64,000 nucleotides of DNA from Oscillospiraceae bacterium (GTDB lineage: Bacteria > Bacillota > Clostridia > Oscillospirales > Ruminococcaceae). Where the stretch lies: the NCBI GenBank assembly GCA_009778065.1, contig WRKM01000001.1, positions 80,916-144,915 of the forward strand, written 5' to 3'. Position 1 is the first letter of the stretch. The number at the start of each line of letters is the position of its first letter. A program made the position numbers and the translations under genes. This document shows positions 35,373-44,617 of this stretch, in pieces. The notes below the pieces were generated by a model. That model saw only the letters and a list, made by a program, of their open reading frames with translations. It searched no databases and was not told the origin of the DNA.

Positions 35373-35465
35373 CATACCGAGGTGGCGTGACCCACTTACC
35401 CACATCTCCAATCATCGTTTACACGATGGGCGACGGTCGCCTGTTCCGTCCTCAGCGGTATGTAT
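35370..35465 (-). ncRNA. candidate structured RNA following lemA
   Basis: On the minus strand, just after the lemA stop, a 10-bp closing stem ATACATACCG (35456-35465) pairs with CGGTATGTAT (35370-35379), extended by AGG/CCT across a small CUG bulge. Inside lie a CATCGT-GTAA-ACGATG hairpin (35413-35428), a GGCGA/UCGCC hairpin and GUGG/CCAC. The terminator follows directly. About 96 bases; no tRNA, SRP, 6S or riboswitch family that I know fits. It could be a separate small RNA or a structured 3' UTR released by processing. Confidence 0.55.
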
Positions 35466-35471
35466 TGTTCC

Positions 35472-36026
35472 TTAAAACTTTAAGTTGACATCTGCCTTTT
35501 TGGCTTCTTCTGCCTGAAAGAAGTCTGCTTTTTGCAGATGCTTTGAGTTTGCCACTATGCTTGAGGGGAAGACCGCAATTGCAGTATTGTATACCGTGAC
35601 GTTACTGTTATAAAGGCGGCGGGCGGCTTGCAGATGCGCTTCTGCTTCGCGTATGCCTTTTTGAAGCTCTGTGAACATTTCAGCCGAACGCAGTTCCGGA
35701 TAGCCTTCCGCGACTGCGTTAATACGAGCCATAAGACTGTCGCACTGCGCATTAGCCTGATTCAATTCATTGACGTTCATGCCTTTTCTGAGGGCTATGA
35801 CCTGCGAAAAAGTTTCTTTCTCATGTTTCGCAAAGCCCTTAGCTACGTCAAAAAGCTTTGTAAGCTTGTCGAAGCGGTTGGTCAGCGCGACCTCAATCCC
35901 CGAAAGAGCCTCCTTGATTTTAATATCCATGCGATGAAAATTGTTGCTTGTTTTGACCCACCATACTAAGAAGCCTATGCAAAAAATTAAGACAACCGCG
36001 ATGATTCCGATAATTAATTCAGACAT
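35472..36026 (-). CDS. lemA: LemA family membrane protein
   Basis: 184 residues: N-terminal membrane segment (about 3-25, IIGIIAVVLIFCIGFLVWWVK), then the LemA helical bundle (ALTNRFDKLTKLFDVAKGFAKHEKETFSQVIALR, EGYPELRSAEMFTELQKGI, ARRLYNSNVTVYNTAIAVFPSSIVA). LemA proteins have no settled biochemical role. It is 26 bp after a DUF3137 gene, a known pairing, and is followed by the structured RNA. RBS GGGAGGA. Confidence 0.95.
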   Translation of the reverse strand: MSELIIGIIAVVLIFCIGFLVWWVKTSNNFHRMDIKIKEALSGIEVALTNRFDKLTKLFDVAKGFAKHEKETFSQVIALRKGMNVNELNQANAQCDSLMARINAVAEGYPELRSAEMFTELQKGIREAEAHLQAARRLYNSNVTVYNTAIAVFPSSIVANSKHLQKADFFQAEEAKKADVNLKF

Positions 36027-36052
36027 TTTCTTTTTTCCTCCCTGTTACAATA

Positions 36053-37012
36053 TTATTTTTGGTTTAATTCCGAAACGCCGAAGAATTTTTCACTCTCCAA
36101 AAATGCGTCAATTACGCCGGTTATGTAATTTATGTCCCATTTTACCTGCATTCGCAGAGCGTCAATATTTTTTATATCGAACATTCCTTTTTCGCCGGGT
36201 TCAAATAAATCCCGCCCGCTATGCAAGGCTACGTGTATTTGAGTCCCGTCAATGCTGATATAAGTCCGTGCTTGGGCGCGTTTATCCGCTTTCAATATGT
36301 ATTCCATGAAATGCGGGGTCAGTATATAAAACGCTGTATGCGGGTCGCTCGATTTTATTTCAAATTTTTTATTAAACTCGATATTCTCGGTTTCTACGTC
36401 TGATTTAGCTAACTTGTTGTCAATACCGCGTTCGCGAAGCTTCACCCCCCACGGAATCTCGTTATTAAGCTCTAAAATCAGCCACTGCCCTTTAAACAGC
36501 GTAACCGATGCTTTTTCATCACCCGTGCTTAGGTGTATATCCGAAAAAGAAAACTTCACGCCTTTATAACAGCCCTCGGTCAAATCACTGCCGTCTATGC
36601 GGCTCCAGTTATTAATAAGCCCTGTCCATCGGATTTTTTCCGGTAAAATATGCCGCGCAGAGGCATAATACTTTAGCTCAAACCTTTCAGCCAAGAAGCA
36701 TTTTACGACATTGCCCCTTATATACGAGCTGAGCCTTTTCTTATCATGGAACGCCGAATTGAGAAACGCGCCGCCGACAATCAGTACGGGTGCGGACGGA
36801 ATAAGCGCGATTCCTAAGGTATCCTCAAGCGAGGAATATAGGTTTTCATTCGCGTAAACAAATGCGAATATAAAAATAACAACCCCTAAGCAGATAAGGA
36901 TAACGGAAATAATATTGTTTCGCTTTATTTTCGGTATATAGAAGTTTATTCTCGATTTAATCTCGTCATCGGTAACAGGCAAGGGCATATCGCGTTCTCC
37001 GACTCTGTTCAT
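36053..37012 (-). CDS. DUF3137 membrane protein (copy 1)
   Basis: 319 residues: two membrane segments (about 34-56 and 67-90) followed by a cytoplasmic domain typical of DUF3137 (KGVKFSFSDIHL, VTLFKGQWLILELN, TAFYILTPHFMEYIL, GRDLFEP). DUF3137 genes commonly neighbour lemA. It is closely similar to the next gene, especially over the C-terminal 200 residues, so it is a duplicate. It starts its own operon: promoter 37066-37094, RBS AGGAGG. Confidence 0.88.
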   Translation of the reverse strand: MNRVGERDMPLPVTDDEIKSRINFYIPKIKRNNIISVILICLGVVIFIFAFVYANENLYSSLEDTLGIALIPSAPVLIVGGAFLNSAFHDKKRLSSYIRGNVVKCFLAERFELKYYASARHILPEKIRWTGLINNWSRIDGSDLTEGCYKGVKFSFSDIHLSTGDEKASVTLFKGQWLILELNNEIPWGVKLRERGIDNKLAKSDVETENIEFNKKFEIKSSDPHTAFYILTPHFMEYILKADKRAQARTYISIDGTQIHVALHSGRDLFEPGEKGMFDIKNIDALRMQVKWDINYITGVIDAFLESEKFFGVSELNQK

Positions 37013-37065
37013 AACAGACCTCCTCGGAAAATGAAAATGGTTTATTTTTACACAGTCTGCTCACC

Positions 37066-37094
37066 ATTATACCATAATTCTATTTAATTTTCAA
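37066..37094 (-). promoter_or_regulatory. sigma-A promoter of DUF3137 copy 1-lemA
   Basis: TTGAAA (37089-37094), 17 bases, TATAAT (37066-37071) on the minus strand. Confidence 0.82.
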
Positions 37095-37123
37095 TGCTCT
37101 AATTGTAAACAAATTGTAAAGTT

Positions 37124-38095
37124 TTATTCCGCTCCCCGACTCTCAAACAACCTCTCGCACAGCAAAAACTCATCAATTATGCCTGTTATGTAATTCACGT
37201 CCCACCTCATCTGCATACGCAGTGCCGCTATATTGCTCATGTCGAATAGCTTTCTGCCCGTAGGTTCAAATAAATCCCGCCCGTTATGCAGGGCTATGTG
37301 TATTTGTTTGCCGCCTATGTTTATGTATGTTCGTGCATTGGCTTTCAAGTCCGCTTTCATTATATATTCCATGAAATGCGGCGTGAGTACGTAAAACGCT
37401 GTATGTCCGTCGGACGCTTTTATTTCAAACTTGTTGTTAAACTCTATGTTCTCGGTTTGCAGGTCTGATTTGGCTCTTTTGTTATCCGAGCCGCGTTCAC
37501 GAAGCGACAGTCCCCACGGAATCGAACGCGAGAGTTCTAATATCAGCCACTGCCCTTTAAACACGGTAACACAGCTTCTGTTTTTCCCCGACCTTGTTTC
37601 ATGTTGAAGATGAAGGTCTGAAAAAGAAAATTTTACACCTTTGTAAGCCCCTTCAACTAAATCGCTCCCTTTTATTTTGTTCCATTTTGGAATAAGCTTT
37701 GTATACAATATTCTGTTTTTCGGGATATAATGAGTAGGTGCATAGTGCAGGTCTCCAAAGGTTTCGGTCAAAACACCTCTTACTACATTATTGCTGATGA
37801 GTTCTTTCAGTTTCTGCCTGTTTATTGCTGTGGAGATTCCGAAAATTATCGACAATACTAAAAAGGGCAGCATAAACAACCCCGCGAAAATAAACGAAAT
37901 GAAAAGCGCGATAACCGAAAAAGTCAAAATCAGCCCGCCTTTTTTCAACTTAGGCTCAATTTCGGCTATTTTCGCGCTTAACTCTTCGTCGCTGAGAAGT
38001 TTCTGCGGCGGTAAAGCCTTCATGTTCGGCGCATTTGGGTGAAAGCTTCCGAAACTTTGAAAAACTTCATCTGCTATATTTAGTTTGTTGAACAT
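37124..38095 (-). CDS. DUF3137 membrane protein (copy 2)
   Basis: 323 residues with the same plan as copy 1: two hydrophobic segments (about 56-90) and a C-terminal domain with KGVKFSFSDLHL, VTVFKGQWLILELSRSIPWGLSLRERG, TAFYVLTPHFMEYIMKAD and GRDLFEP. It has a longer N-terminal segment (MFNKLNIADEVFQSFGSFHPN). It sits 18 bp after the amidohydrolase gene, so it belongs to the upstream operon, while copy 1 has its own promoter. RBS AAGGAG. Confidence 0.87.
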   Translation of the reverse strand: MFNKLNIADEVFQSFGSFHPNAPNMKALPPQKLLSDEELSAKIAEIEPKLKKGGLILTFSVIALFISFIFAGLFMLPFLVLSIIFGISTAINRQKLKELISNNVVRGVLTETFGDLHYAPTHYIPKNRILYTKLIPKWNKIKGSDLVEGAYKGVKFSFSDLHLQHETRSGKNRSCVTVFKGQWLILELSRSIPWGLSLRERGSDNKRAKSDLQTENIEFNNKFEIKASDGHTAFYVLTPHFMEYIMKADLKANARTYINIGGKQIHIALHNGRDLFEPTGRKLFDMSNIAALRMQMRWDVNYITGIIDEFLLCERLFESRGAE

Positions 38096-38113
38096 ATATT
38101 ATCTCCTTATGAA

Positions 38114-38908
38114 TTAGAGCGAATACAACCTCTTTACATTCTCATAAAGAATTGATTCTTTCGCCTCTTCCGATAAATTCAACCTCTCAATAAATTCAAG
38201 CTCGCCGTCTGCGTCCCACATGGGATAGTCTGTGCCGAACATGACACGTTCTTCACCGAATACTTGTATAAGCTCTCGCGCTTGTTCAGACGAAATAGCA
38301 TAAAGAGAACTGCTCGTATCTACATAAAGGTTTTCAAATCCCGCCAAGCACTTAACGTCCCCCCACTCCGACCAACCGCCGAAATGCGCCCCGACAGCCA
38401 TAAGCTTCGGAAACATATTTAAAACCCTCGCAAGCCGCGCAGGATTTGAATAGTTATATCGCTTATCGCCCGTGTGAAATAATATTGGAAGCCTGCCCTC
38501 GGCGCGTTCGTATATTTTATATGCTTTTGGGCTGTCTACCTCAAACTGTTGAAAGTCGGGGTGAATCTTTATTCCCTTAAACCCCCGCGCTTCTGCTTTT
38601 GACAGTTCGCTGTCGATTTGGCTTTCGCTAAGAGCGGGGTGCAAAGCACACAGTCCTATGAAAAATCCCTCGCTCGCGGATACAATCTCGGCTAAATATT
38701 CGTTTATGACAGATACCCTTTCCGCACTCGTCGCCACGGAACAGGCTACGCAATTTACTATATTGTTTCTACGGCAGATTTCAATAAGCTTTCCGACAGT
38801 ACCGTCATATTTTACGGGCATTTCATAAAAATCGGCGATGCTTTGAGACGCTTTTTCGGCAATTTTATCGGGGTAGATGTGTGTATGTGAGTCAATGATT
38901 TTATTCAT
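38114..38908 (-). CDS. amidohydrolase family (PF04909-type) metal-dependent hydrolase
   Basis: 264 residues with a TIM-barrel amidohydrolase pattern: HTH metal ligands at residues 8-10 (IDSHTHIYPDK), a conserved His in GIKIHPDFQQFE, ILFHTGDKRYN, AVGAHFGGWSEW and the C-terminal FGTDYPMWD with the metal-binding Asp. The family includes decarboxylases and hydrolases; the substrate cannot be told. It overlaps dprA by 4 bp (ATGA). Confidence 0.88.
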   Translation of the reverse strand: MNKIIDSHTHIYPDKIAEKASQSIADFYEMPVKYDGTVGKLIEICRRNNIVNCVACSVATSAERVSVINEYLAEIVSASEGFFIGLCALHPALSESQIDSELSKAEARGFKGIKIHPDFQQFEVDSPKAYKIYERAEGRLPILFHTGDKRYNYSNPARLARVLNMFPKLMAVGAHFGGWSEWGDVKCLAGFENLYVDTSSSLYAISSEQARELIQVFGEERVMFGTDYPMWDADGELEFIERLNLSEEAKESILYENVKRLYSL

Positions 38909-40155
38909 ATGGAGTCCTTTGTTTTAAGTATATAGCTTGAACCCGCCGCACTTTCAATCACGCCGTCTATTTCGAGTTCAAGCAGTAATTCCGAAAGCTC
39001 GTTTACAGACAGAGCCGAATTTTCGGCTAAAAAATCCACGGTTTTCGAGCCGTCTTTTAGTAGCTCGGCTATTGTCAGAGCATTTCCCTCAAGTGCAGAC
39101 AGGTCTGCTTCCGGCGGTTTTTCGGGGACTATATTAAACGGCTTTACTGCCGCAGACTTAAATAAGCTTTTTCTGTCGGCGTTGTTATTAATCTGCCCTG
39201 TATCTTTCTCAAAATGCCCCGAACCGTCCTCTGTCTCTTTTCCGCCGCCCGAACTGTATTTAATATCGGTAGCGTCAACATCGGTATAATCGGTTAAATA
39301 CTCATTTAATATGTCGCTATGGTCAAAAACAGGAACAGCACCATCCCGCAGATAATTAATAACGCCTCTAAACCGAGAGCTGAAAAGATTTGACGGCGGG
39401 ATACAAAATAGGTCGCGATTTTGGTTTATTGCGTGGCTTGCCGTTATGTGACAACCGCTTTTTTCGGCGGCCTCGATTATTAAAACACCGCGTGAGAGAC
39501 CCGACATTATGCGGTTACGTTCGTTGAAATAACCGCGTTCGCCCCTACTGTACGGCAATAACTCGGTAATCACCGCACCTCCCGAGTTTATAATTTCGTT
39601 GCGAAAGGGTGTTGAAAACTTGGGATAATCCACCGCAAAGCCGCAGGCAAGCGTCCCGATTGTACGCCCTTTTACCTCTACGGCGGCGGTGTGGGCGGCT
39701 TTGTCAATCCCTACAGCCATACCGCTCACAATAGTCACGCCCGCTTTAGCGAGCTTACGGCAGAGGTTTTGTGTGACTTTCAGGCTGTAATCGCACGCAT
39801 CGCGTGTTCCGATGACGGTTATGCAGAGCTGTTCATCCGCAGGCAGAGAACCCGAAACAAAAAGCACAATCGGCGGATTGTATATATTTTTAAGTGCGGT
39901 CGGATAATCGTCGTCCGTAAGTGTCAGTATGCGATAATTATATTCGGTGCAGATTTGCATAATCTCCTGCGATTTTTCAAGAGACGCTGTTTTAAGGTTC
40001 TCGGCTTCGCCGGGTTTCAGAAGCTTCACGTTCCCGCCGAGCTTACCGAAGGCTTCATAGACCGCTTCGGGAGAGCCGTAATGACGTATTAACTGAATGG
40101 AGCGCGGGTTAGCCGCGCCCATTACTTGAAGAAGCCATAGATAGTGTTCGTTCAT
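38905..40155 (-). CDS. dprA: DNA-processing protein DprA
   Basis: 416 residues from the ATG at 40155, one base after the stop of the upstream gene, with AGGGGA before it. The Rossmann-like core (about 85-290) has VIGTRDACDYSLKVTQNL, TIVSGMAVGIDKAAHTAA, GTLACGFAVDYP and GVLIIEAAEKSGCHITASHA; the C-terminus (about 355-416) is a winged helix (ALTIAELLKDGSKTVDFLAE). DprA loads RecA on incoming ssDNA in natural transformation. Together with the type IV pilus genes it hints at DNA-uptake ability, though no comEA or comEC is in the window. Confidence 0.93.
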   Translation of the reverse strand: MNEHYLWLLQVMGAANPRSIQLIRHYGSPEAVYEAFGKLGGNVKLLKPGEAENLKTASLEKSQEIMQICTEYNYRILTLTDDDYPTALKNIYNPPIVLFVSGSLPADEQLCITVIGTRDACDYSLKVTQNLCRKLAKAGVTIVSGMAVGIDKAAHTAAVEVKGRTIGTLACGFAVDYPKFSTPFRNEIINSGGAVITELLPYSRGERGYFNERNRIMSGLSRGVLIIEAAEKSGCHITASHAINQNRDLFCIPPSNLFSSRFRGVINYLRDGAVPVFDHSDILNEYLTDYTDVDATDIKYSSGGGKETEDGSGHFEKDTGQINNNADRKSLFKSAAVKPFNIVPEKPPEADLSALEGNALTIAELLKDGSKTVDFLAENSALSVNELSELLLELEIDGVIESAAGSSYILKTKDSI

Positions 40156-40156
40156 T

Positions 40157-41806
40157 TTACTTATCTTCCCCTCTAATCTGAACACGTCTGATTTTCCCAC
40201 TGATTGTCTTAGGCAGTTCGGTGACAAACTCGATTATACGCGGGTATTTATAGGGTGCGGTGTTGTCTGTTACGTGTTTTTGAAGCTCTTTCACGAGTTC
40301 GGGGCTTCCCTCAGCGTCTTTGACAAGTACCACGGTAGCTTTAACCACCTGTCCGCGGACGGGGTCAGGCGCGCCCGTCACGGCACACTCAAGCACGAGC
40401 GGGTGGGTCATCAGCACGCTTTCGACCTCGAAAGGTCCTATGCGGTAGCCCGAAGACTTAATTATATCGTCGTTTCTGCCCACATACCAGAAGTAGCCAT
40501 CCTCGTCTTTCCATGCGGTATCACCTGTATGATACAGTCCATCATGCCATACAGAGTCGGTCAGTTCATCGTTTTTGTGGTAGCCGCCGAAAAGCCCATC
40601 GTCGCCTCTTTCGCATTTTATGCAGATTTCACCGACCTCACCTACAGGGACAGGCTCGCCGTTTTCGTCATATATATTAATGTCGTAAAGCGGCATGGGT
40701 TTTCCCATAGAACCGGGCTTGGGTTCGGTACCGGGCAGGTTTGACACCATTATGACTGTTTCGGTCTGCCCGAAGCCTTCCATCATTTTATGACCTGTGA
40801 ACTCGTACCATCGCTCAAAAACCTCGGGATTCAGAGCTTCGCCCGCCGTACAGCAGTATTCAAGCGCGGAAAGGTCAAAGCTCTTTACGTCCTCCTGAAT
40901 AAAAAATCTATACATGGTCGGCGGCGCACAGAAAGAAGTGACTTTATATTTTGAGACTACACTAAGCATATCTAATGGGTTAAACCTGTCATAATCGTAT
41001 ACGAAAACCGCGCTGCCCATAAGAAACTGACCGTACATCTTTCCCCACATGGCTTTTGCCCAACCGGTGTCGGCAATAGTCAGATGAAGCCCGTCATATC
41101 TGTTGTTAAGCCACATAGCGGTTTGAGTATGCGCCAAGCCGTAACGATGATTGTGGTGAACCATTTTCGGATAACCTGTTGTACCTGATGTAAAATAAAG
41201 CACAAGCATATCACGGGCGTTTGTATTTGCGCGATTCATGAAATCGGGTTGCTTCTCTATTTCGGCATCAAAGTCAATCCAGCCGTCTCTTTGCGTGTTA
41301 CCGACTACAAATTTTCCGACAAGCACGCCGCCCGACTCTTTGTCGGCATCCTCGGCATTTTGAGCTACCTTCGGGTCGTCTCCGGTTATGACTATATGCT
41401 TTATTTCCGCTTGTTCAAAACGATAAATATAGTCCTTAGGGGTTAGCATATGCGTTGCGGGTACGGCGATTGCGCCGATTTTCTCAAGTCCGAGCATAGC
41501 GAGCCAAAACTGATAATGTCCTTTAAGCACGAGCATAACCGTGTCGCCGTATTTTACACCTTTTGAAGTGAAAAGGTTCGCCGCTTTAGTAGAATACTCC
41601 GACAGCTGTGCGAAGGTAAAAGTACGCTCGAAGCCTTTAGGGTTGGTATAAACAAGTGCCCGCGCGTTCGGCTCAAGCTCCGCATATTTGTCGATTATAT
41701 CATAAGCAAAGTTAAAATTATCGGGACATTTAATTTTAAAATCGGTTATAGCCCCGTTTTCATCACAGGTTGTTTCTATGAAATTTTTATAATAGTCTTT
41801 GAGCAT
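40157..41806 (-). CDS. AMP-forming acyl-CoA synthetase (acetyl/medium-chain type)
   Basis: 549 residues of the ANL superfamily. P-loop-like motif YFTSGTTGYPKMVHHNH (about 190-206), adenine motif EGFGQTE, the YHTGDTAWKDEDGYFWYVGR hinge region with Asp, and the catalytic Lys near the end in PKTISGKIRRVQIR. It activates a carboxylate to acyl-CoA through an acyl-adenylate. The closest pattern is the medium-chain/acetyl-CoA synthetase group. The preceding gene is a cupin regulator 13 bp away, a common pairing, so both are probably co-regulated. RBS GAGGGGG. Confidence 0.9.
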   Translation of the reverse strand: MLKDYYKNFIETTCDENGAITDFKIKCPDNFNFAYDIIDKYAELEPNARALVYTNPKGFERTFTFAQLSEYSTKAANLFTSKGVKYGDTVMLVLKGHYQFWLAMLGLEKIGAIAVPATHMLTPKDYIYRFEQAEIKHIVITGDDPKVAQNAEDADKESGGVLVGKFVVGNTQRDGWIDFDAEIEKQPDFMNRANTNARDMLVLYFTSGTTGYPKMVHHNHRYGLAHTQTAMWLNNRYDGLHLTIADTGWAKAMWGKMYGQFLMGSAVFVYDYDRFNPLDMLSVVSKYKVTSFCAPPTMYRFFIQEDVKSFDLSALEYCCTAGEALNPEVFERWYEFTGHKMMEGFGQTETVIMVSNLPGTEPKPGSMGKPMPLYDINIYDENGEPVPVGEVGEICIKCERGDDGLFGGYHKNDELTDSVWHDGLYHTGDTAWKDEDGYFWYVGRNDDIIKSSGYRIGPFEVESVLMTHPLVLECAVTGAPDPVRGQVVKATVVLVKDAEGSPELVKELQKHVTDNTAPYKYPRIIEFVTELPKTISGKIRRVQIRGEDK

Positions 41807-41819
41807 TGTCTTTCCCCCT

Positions 41820-42380
41820 CTATATTAATACAGCCAAAAATTCGCAGTCCGCGCCGCCGTATGCGACCATGCCGTGAGGTTGTGAACTGTCGAAATACAC
41901 GCAGTCGCCCTCTTCAAGAATCTCGGTTTTATCTCCGATTATAAACTTAAGCTTGCCTTTTATAATAAAGTTCATCTCCTGCCCTGCGTGGCTTGACATA
42001 TGGACAGGACAGTCTTTTTCAGATTCACAATGCGGCGCAGTAACGAGCAGAGGCTCGACCTTCTTTGATTTAAACAGATAAGCCATATGCTGATAGACGA
42101 AGCCGGCTCGCCTGTCAATAGGCAAACCTTTACCGCTTTTTACAACGCTGTATTTTTGGAGGCGCGGCTCACTCCCCGTAAGCAGTTCAATAAGCTCAAC
42201 GCCAAGCGCGTGAGCGGCGTCGTTGAGGAAAGACAGCGAAAAATCCTTTTCGCCGTTTTCGAGAGAGATATATTCATCAAGCGGGGTTTTTGTTTTTTCG
42301 GACATAGCTTGGGCAGTTATGTCTAAACATTCGCGGGTGGCTTTAAGACGCGCAGAAACGTCTTTAATTTCATAGTTCAT
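41820..42380 (-). CDS. XRE-cupin transcriptional regulator
   Basis: 186 residues from the ATG at 42380 (GAGG seven bases upstream). Residues 1-65 are a helix-turn-helix (VSARLKATRECLDITAQAMSEKTKTPLDEYISLENGEKD), and residues about 105-186 a cupin barrel (SSHAGQEMNFIIKGKLKFIIGDKTEILEEGDCVYFDSSQPHGM) that can bind a small ligand. It is likely the regulator of the acyl-CoA synthetase just downstream. Its leader carries two adjacent hairpins (42405-42446). Confidence 0.88.
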   Translation of the reverse strand: MNYEIKDVSARLKATRECLDITAQAMSEKTKTPLDEYISLENGEKDFSLSFLNDAAHALGVELIELLTGSEPRLQKYSVVKSGKGLPIDRRAGFVYQHMAYLFKSKKVEPLLVTAPHCESEKDCPVHMSSHAGQEMNFIIKGKLKFIIGDKTEILEEGDCVYFDSSQPHGMVAYGGADCEFLAVLI

Positions 42381-42404
42381 CCTTTTCACCTCGTTTATAG
42401 TTTA

Positions 42405-42446
42405 GTTGCGACTTTGCCGCAACCATAGTCGTTTTCACAGACTATG
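42405..42446 (-). other. two adjacent hairpins in the cupin regulator leader
   Basis: CATAGTC/GACTATG (42424-42446) and GTTGCG/CGCAAC (42405-42423) abut exactly in the 5' leader between the promoter and the ribosome site. Neither is followed by a T-run. A regulatory RNA is possible; I recognise no riboswitch class. Confidence 0.45.
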
Positions 42447-42467
42447 ATAAAAGTTTTTCTCTTCCTT

Positions 42468-42496
42468 ATTCTACCATAGAACTCATTAAAAATCAA
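42468..42496 (-). promoter_or_regulatory. sigma-A promoter of the cupin regulator-acyl-CoA synthetase operon
   Basis: TTGATT (42491-42496), 17 bases, TAGAAT (42468-42473) on the minus strand. Confidence 0.75.
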
Positions 42497-42526
42497 GCCC
42501 ATAGCAAAGAAAAAGCTTAACAAACG

Positions 42527-43564
42527 CTACCTTTGTACTCGTCCCGAGCCGTCACCGCCCATAAGCTTTTCAACCTCGCCTACTTTCACGCGGTTTATAT
42601 CGCCCTGAATCGTGTGCTTCAGACAACTCGCCGCCACAGCGAATTCGAGAGCTTTTTGCGGCTCATCATACGCCGAAAGCCCGTAGATTAAACCCGCGCC
42701 GAACGAATCTCCTCCACCCACGCGGTCAACTATATCGGTGAGCTCATATTTTTTGCTTAGATAGAAATTCTTTCCGTCGTTTAGGCAAGCCGCCCAATTA
42801 TTAATATTCGCACTCTTACTTTCGCGCAGGGTTATTGCTATGTATTTTAAATTCGGGAACTCCGCCATTACTTGATTGCCGAGCTTTTTGTAAGCGTCTG
42901 TGCAAAGCTCGCCCTTTGTAACGCTTTCATCTGATTTTATTCCGAGCGACTTTTGGCAGTCCTCTTCGTTGGCTATTCCGACATGAACGTATTTAAACAA
43001 CTCGCGCATAACCTCAGGCGCGGCTTTGCCGTATTTCCACAGTTTTGCGCGGAAATTTAAGTCGCAGGAAACCGTAAGCCCCATTTCATTTGCGATTTTT
43101 ACAGCTTCTAAGGAAGCATCCGCCGCGCTTTGACTGAGCGAAGGGGTAATTCCCGTGATGTGAAACCAATCTGTACCCGTAAAAACCTCACGCCAGTTTA
43201 TATCACTCGTTTTAACCTGCGAAATAAGCGAACCCTCACGGTCATAAATAACATTTGAGGCGCGTTGATTAGAGCCTGTTTCGAGAAAATATATGCCGAG
43301 CCTGCCGCTTTTTCTCAAAACCGCACCGGTGTCAACGCCGAAACGCCGCAGTTCTCCGATACAGGCATCCCCTATATCGTTGTCGGGTAGAACGCTGACA
43401 AATCTTGCCGGAATACCGAACATAGAAAGTGACGCCGCTACATTAGCTTCGCCGCCGCCGAAGGTCGCCTCAAGCGCGGGGCTTTGAAAAAGCCTTTCAA
43501 AATTCGGGGATTTCAGACGAAGCATTATCTCCCCGAAGGTTACGGCTTGTCTTATTTTTTTCAT
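42527..43564 (-). CDS. kdgK: PfkB-family sugar kinase, 2-keto-3-deoxygluconate kinase-like
   Basis: 345 residues. The N-terminal PfkB motif [14 protein letters not shown] and [15 protein letters not shown], then the C-terminal signature [17 protein letters not shown] with the catalytic Asp in GGGDSFGAG. The arrangement matches KDG kinases, which phosphorylate 2-keto-3-deoxygluconate from uronate breakdown, but other ketose substrates are possible. It is the last gene of the aminotransferase-trpS-kinase operon. RBS AGGAGG. Confidence 0.85.
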   Translation of the reverse strand: MKKIRQAVTFGEIMLRLKSPNFERLFQSPALEATFGGGEANVAASLSMFGIPARFVSVLPDNDIGDACIGELRRFGVDTGAVLRKSGRLGIYFLETGSNQRASNVIYDREGSLISQVKTSDINWREVFTGTDWFHITGITPSLSQSAADASLEAVKIANEMGLTVSCDLNFRAKLWKYGKAAPEVMRELFKYVHVGIANEEDCQKSLGIKSDESVTKGELCTDAYKKLGNQVMAEFPNLKYIAITLRESKSANINNWAACLNDGKNFYLSKKYELTDIVDRVGGGDSFGAGLIYGLSAYDEPQKALEFAVAASCLKHTIQGDINRVKVGEVEKLMGGDGSGRVQR

Positions 43565-43590
43565 GGTGTCCTCCTACATATTATGTTTTA

Positions 43591-44604
43591 TTAAACCTGT
43601 AAAAACCCGATTTTCTCCCGTGCGGCGTTAAGTGTCGGTCTCGCCGCCGCAGATGCTTTTTCCGCACCTTTTCTCATACATGCTTCAAGGTACTCGCCGT
43701 CTGTTCTTAGTTTTTTGTATTCTTCTTGAATCGGGGTAAGCAGAGCGGCGACGCTTTCGCCTACGGCTGTTTTAAAATCGCCGTAGCCTCTACCGTCGAA
43801 CTCTTTTTGAATTTCGTCAAAGCTTTTGTCTGCCGCCGCCGCGTAGATTGACATCAGACTGTTTATTCCCGCCTTAGTTTCGTCGTTTTCGCGGTATTCG
43901 ACTTTTGCCTCGCTGTCTGTGACGGCGCGTTTGAATTTTTTTATAACAACGTCCTTGTCGTCGAGCATGAACACGGCGGCATTCGCGTTTTCGTCTGATT
44001 TCGACATTTTTTTGAGCGGCTCGGAGAGGGACATTATTTTTGCGGTATTTTGGGTGATGTAAGGTTCGGGAAGCTTAAACGTCTCGCCATGTGCATTATT
44101 AAATCGTTGGGCAATGTTACGTGCCAACTCAAGATGTTGCTTCTGGTCCTTACCTACAGGCACAAAGTCGGCTTGATAGATTAAAATATCAGCCGCTTGA
44201 AGCACGGGATAACTGAATAAACCTATGTTGCTTTCTCCCTCTTTATAACTGACTGTTTTTTCTTTAAACTGAGTCATACGCGAAAGTTCCCCGAACTGCG
44301 CGTAGCAACCCAAAATCCACGCTAATTCCGAGTGTTCGGGGACATGGCTCTGTACAAAGAGTGCGGACTTTTCCGCATCAAGCCCCATAGCCAAAAACAA
44401 GGCATAACAGCTTAAAATCTGCTCCCTAAAGGCTTTGGGGTCTTGCCTTATTGTAATCGCATGCAGGTCAGCAAGAAAATAGAAGGAAGAAAGCTCGCCG
44501 CTCTCCTGTGACTTAACCCAGTTTTTTACTGCTCCGAAGTAGTTACCTATATGAGGTATGTTTGTGGGTTGTATACCGCTGAGGAATACTTTTTTATTTT
44601 GCAT
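43591..44604 (-). CDS. trpS: tryptophanyl-tRNA synthetase
   Basis: 337 residues, normal length for bacterial TrpS. Class I signatures are HIGN (PTNIPHIGNYFGAVKNW) and KMSKS (PLKKMSKSDENA), with the tryptophan pocket region (LLIYQADFVPVGKDQKQHLELARNIAQRFN; D-V-P-V-G-x-D-Q-x-Q-H is the class hallmark). It charges tRNA-Trp. No T-box leader is seen: the gene follows the aminotransferase by 13 bp. Confidence 0.98.
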   Translation of the reverse strand: MQNKKVFLSGIQPTNIPHIGNYFGAVKNWVKSQESGELSSFYFLADLHAITIRQDPKAFREQILSCYALFLAMGLDAEKSALFVQSHVPEHSELAWILGCYAQFGELSRMTQFKEKTVSYKEGESNIGLFSYPVLQAADILIYQADFVPVGKDQKQHLELARNIAQRFNNAHGETFKLPEPYITQNTAKIMSLSEPLKKMSKSDENANAAVFMLDDKDVVIKKFKRAVTDSEAKVEYRENDETKAGINSLMSIYAAAADKSFDEIQKEFDGRGYGDFKTAVGESVAALLTPIQEEYKKLRTDGEYLEACMRKGAEKASAAARPTLNAAREKIGFLQV

Positions 44605-44617
44605 TATCGTTCGTCTC

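Noticed and set aside
35370..35465. Structured RNA considered as tRNA, SRP RNA, 6S RNA or a c-di-GMP/THF/glutamine riboswitch
   Set aside because: No cloverleaf, no GGAA-type SRP loop, too short for 6S, and no conserved riboswitch core; kept only as an unnamed candidate.
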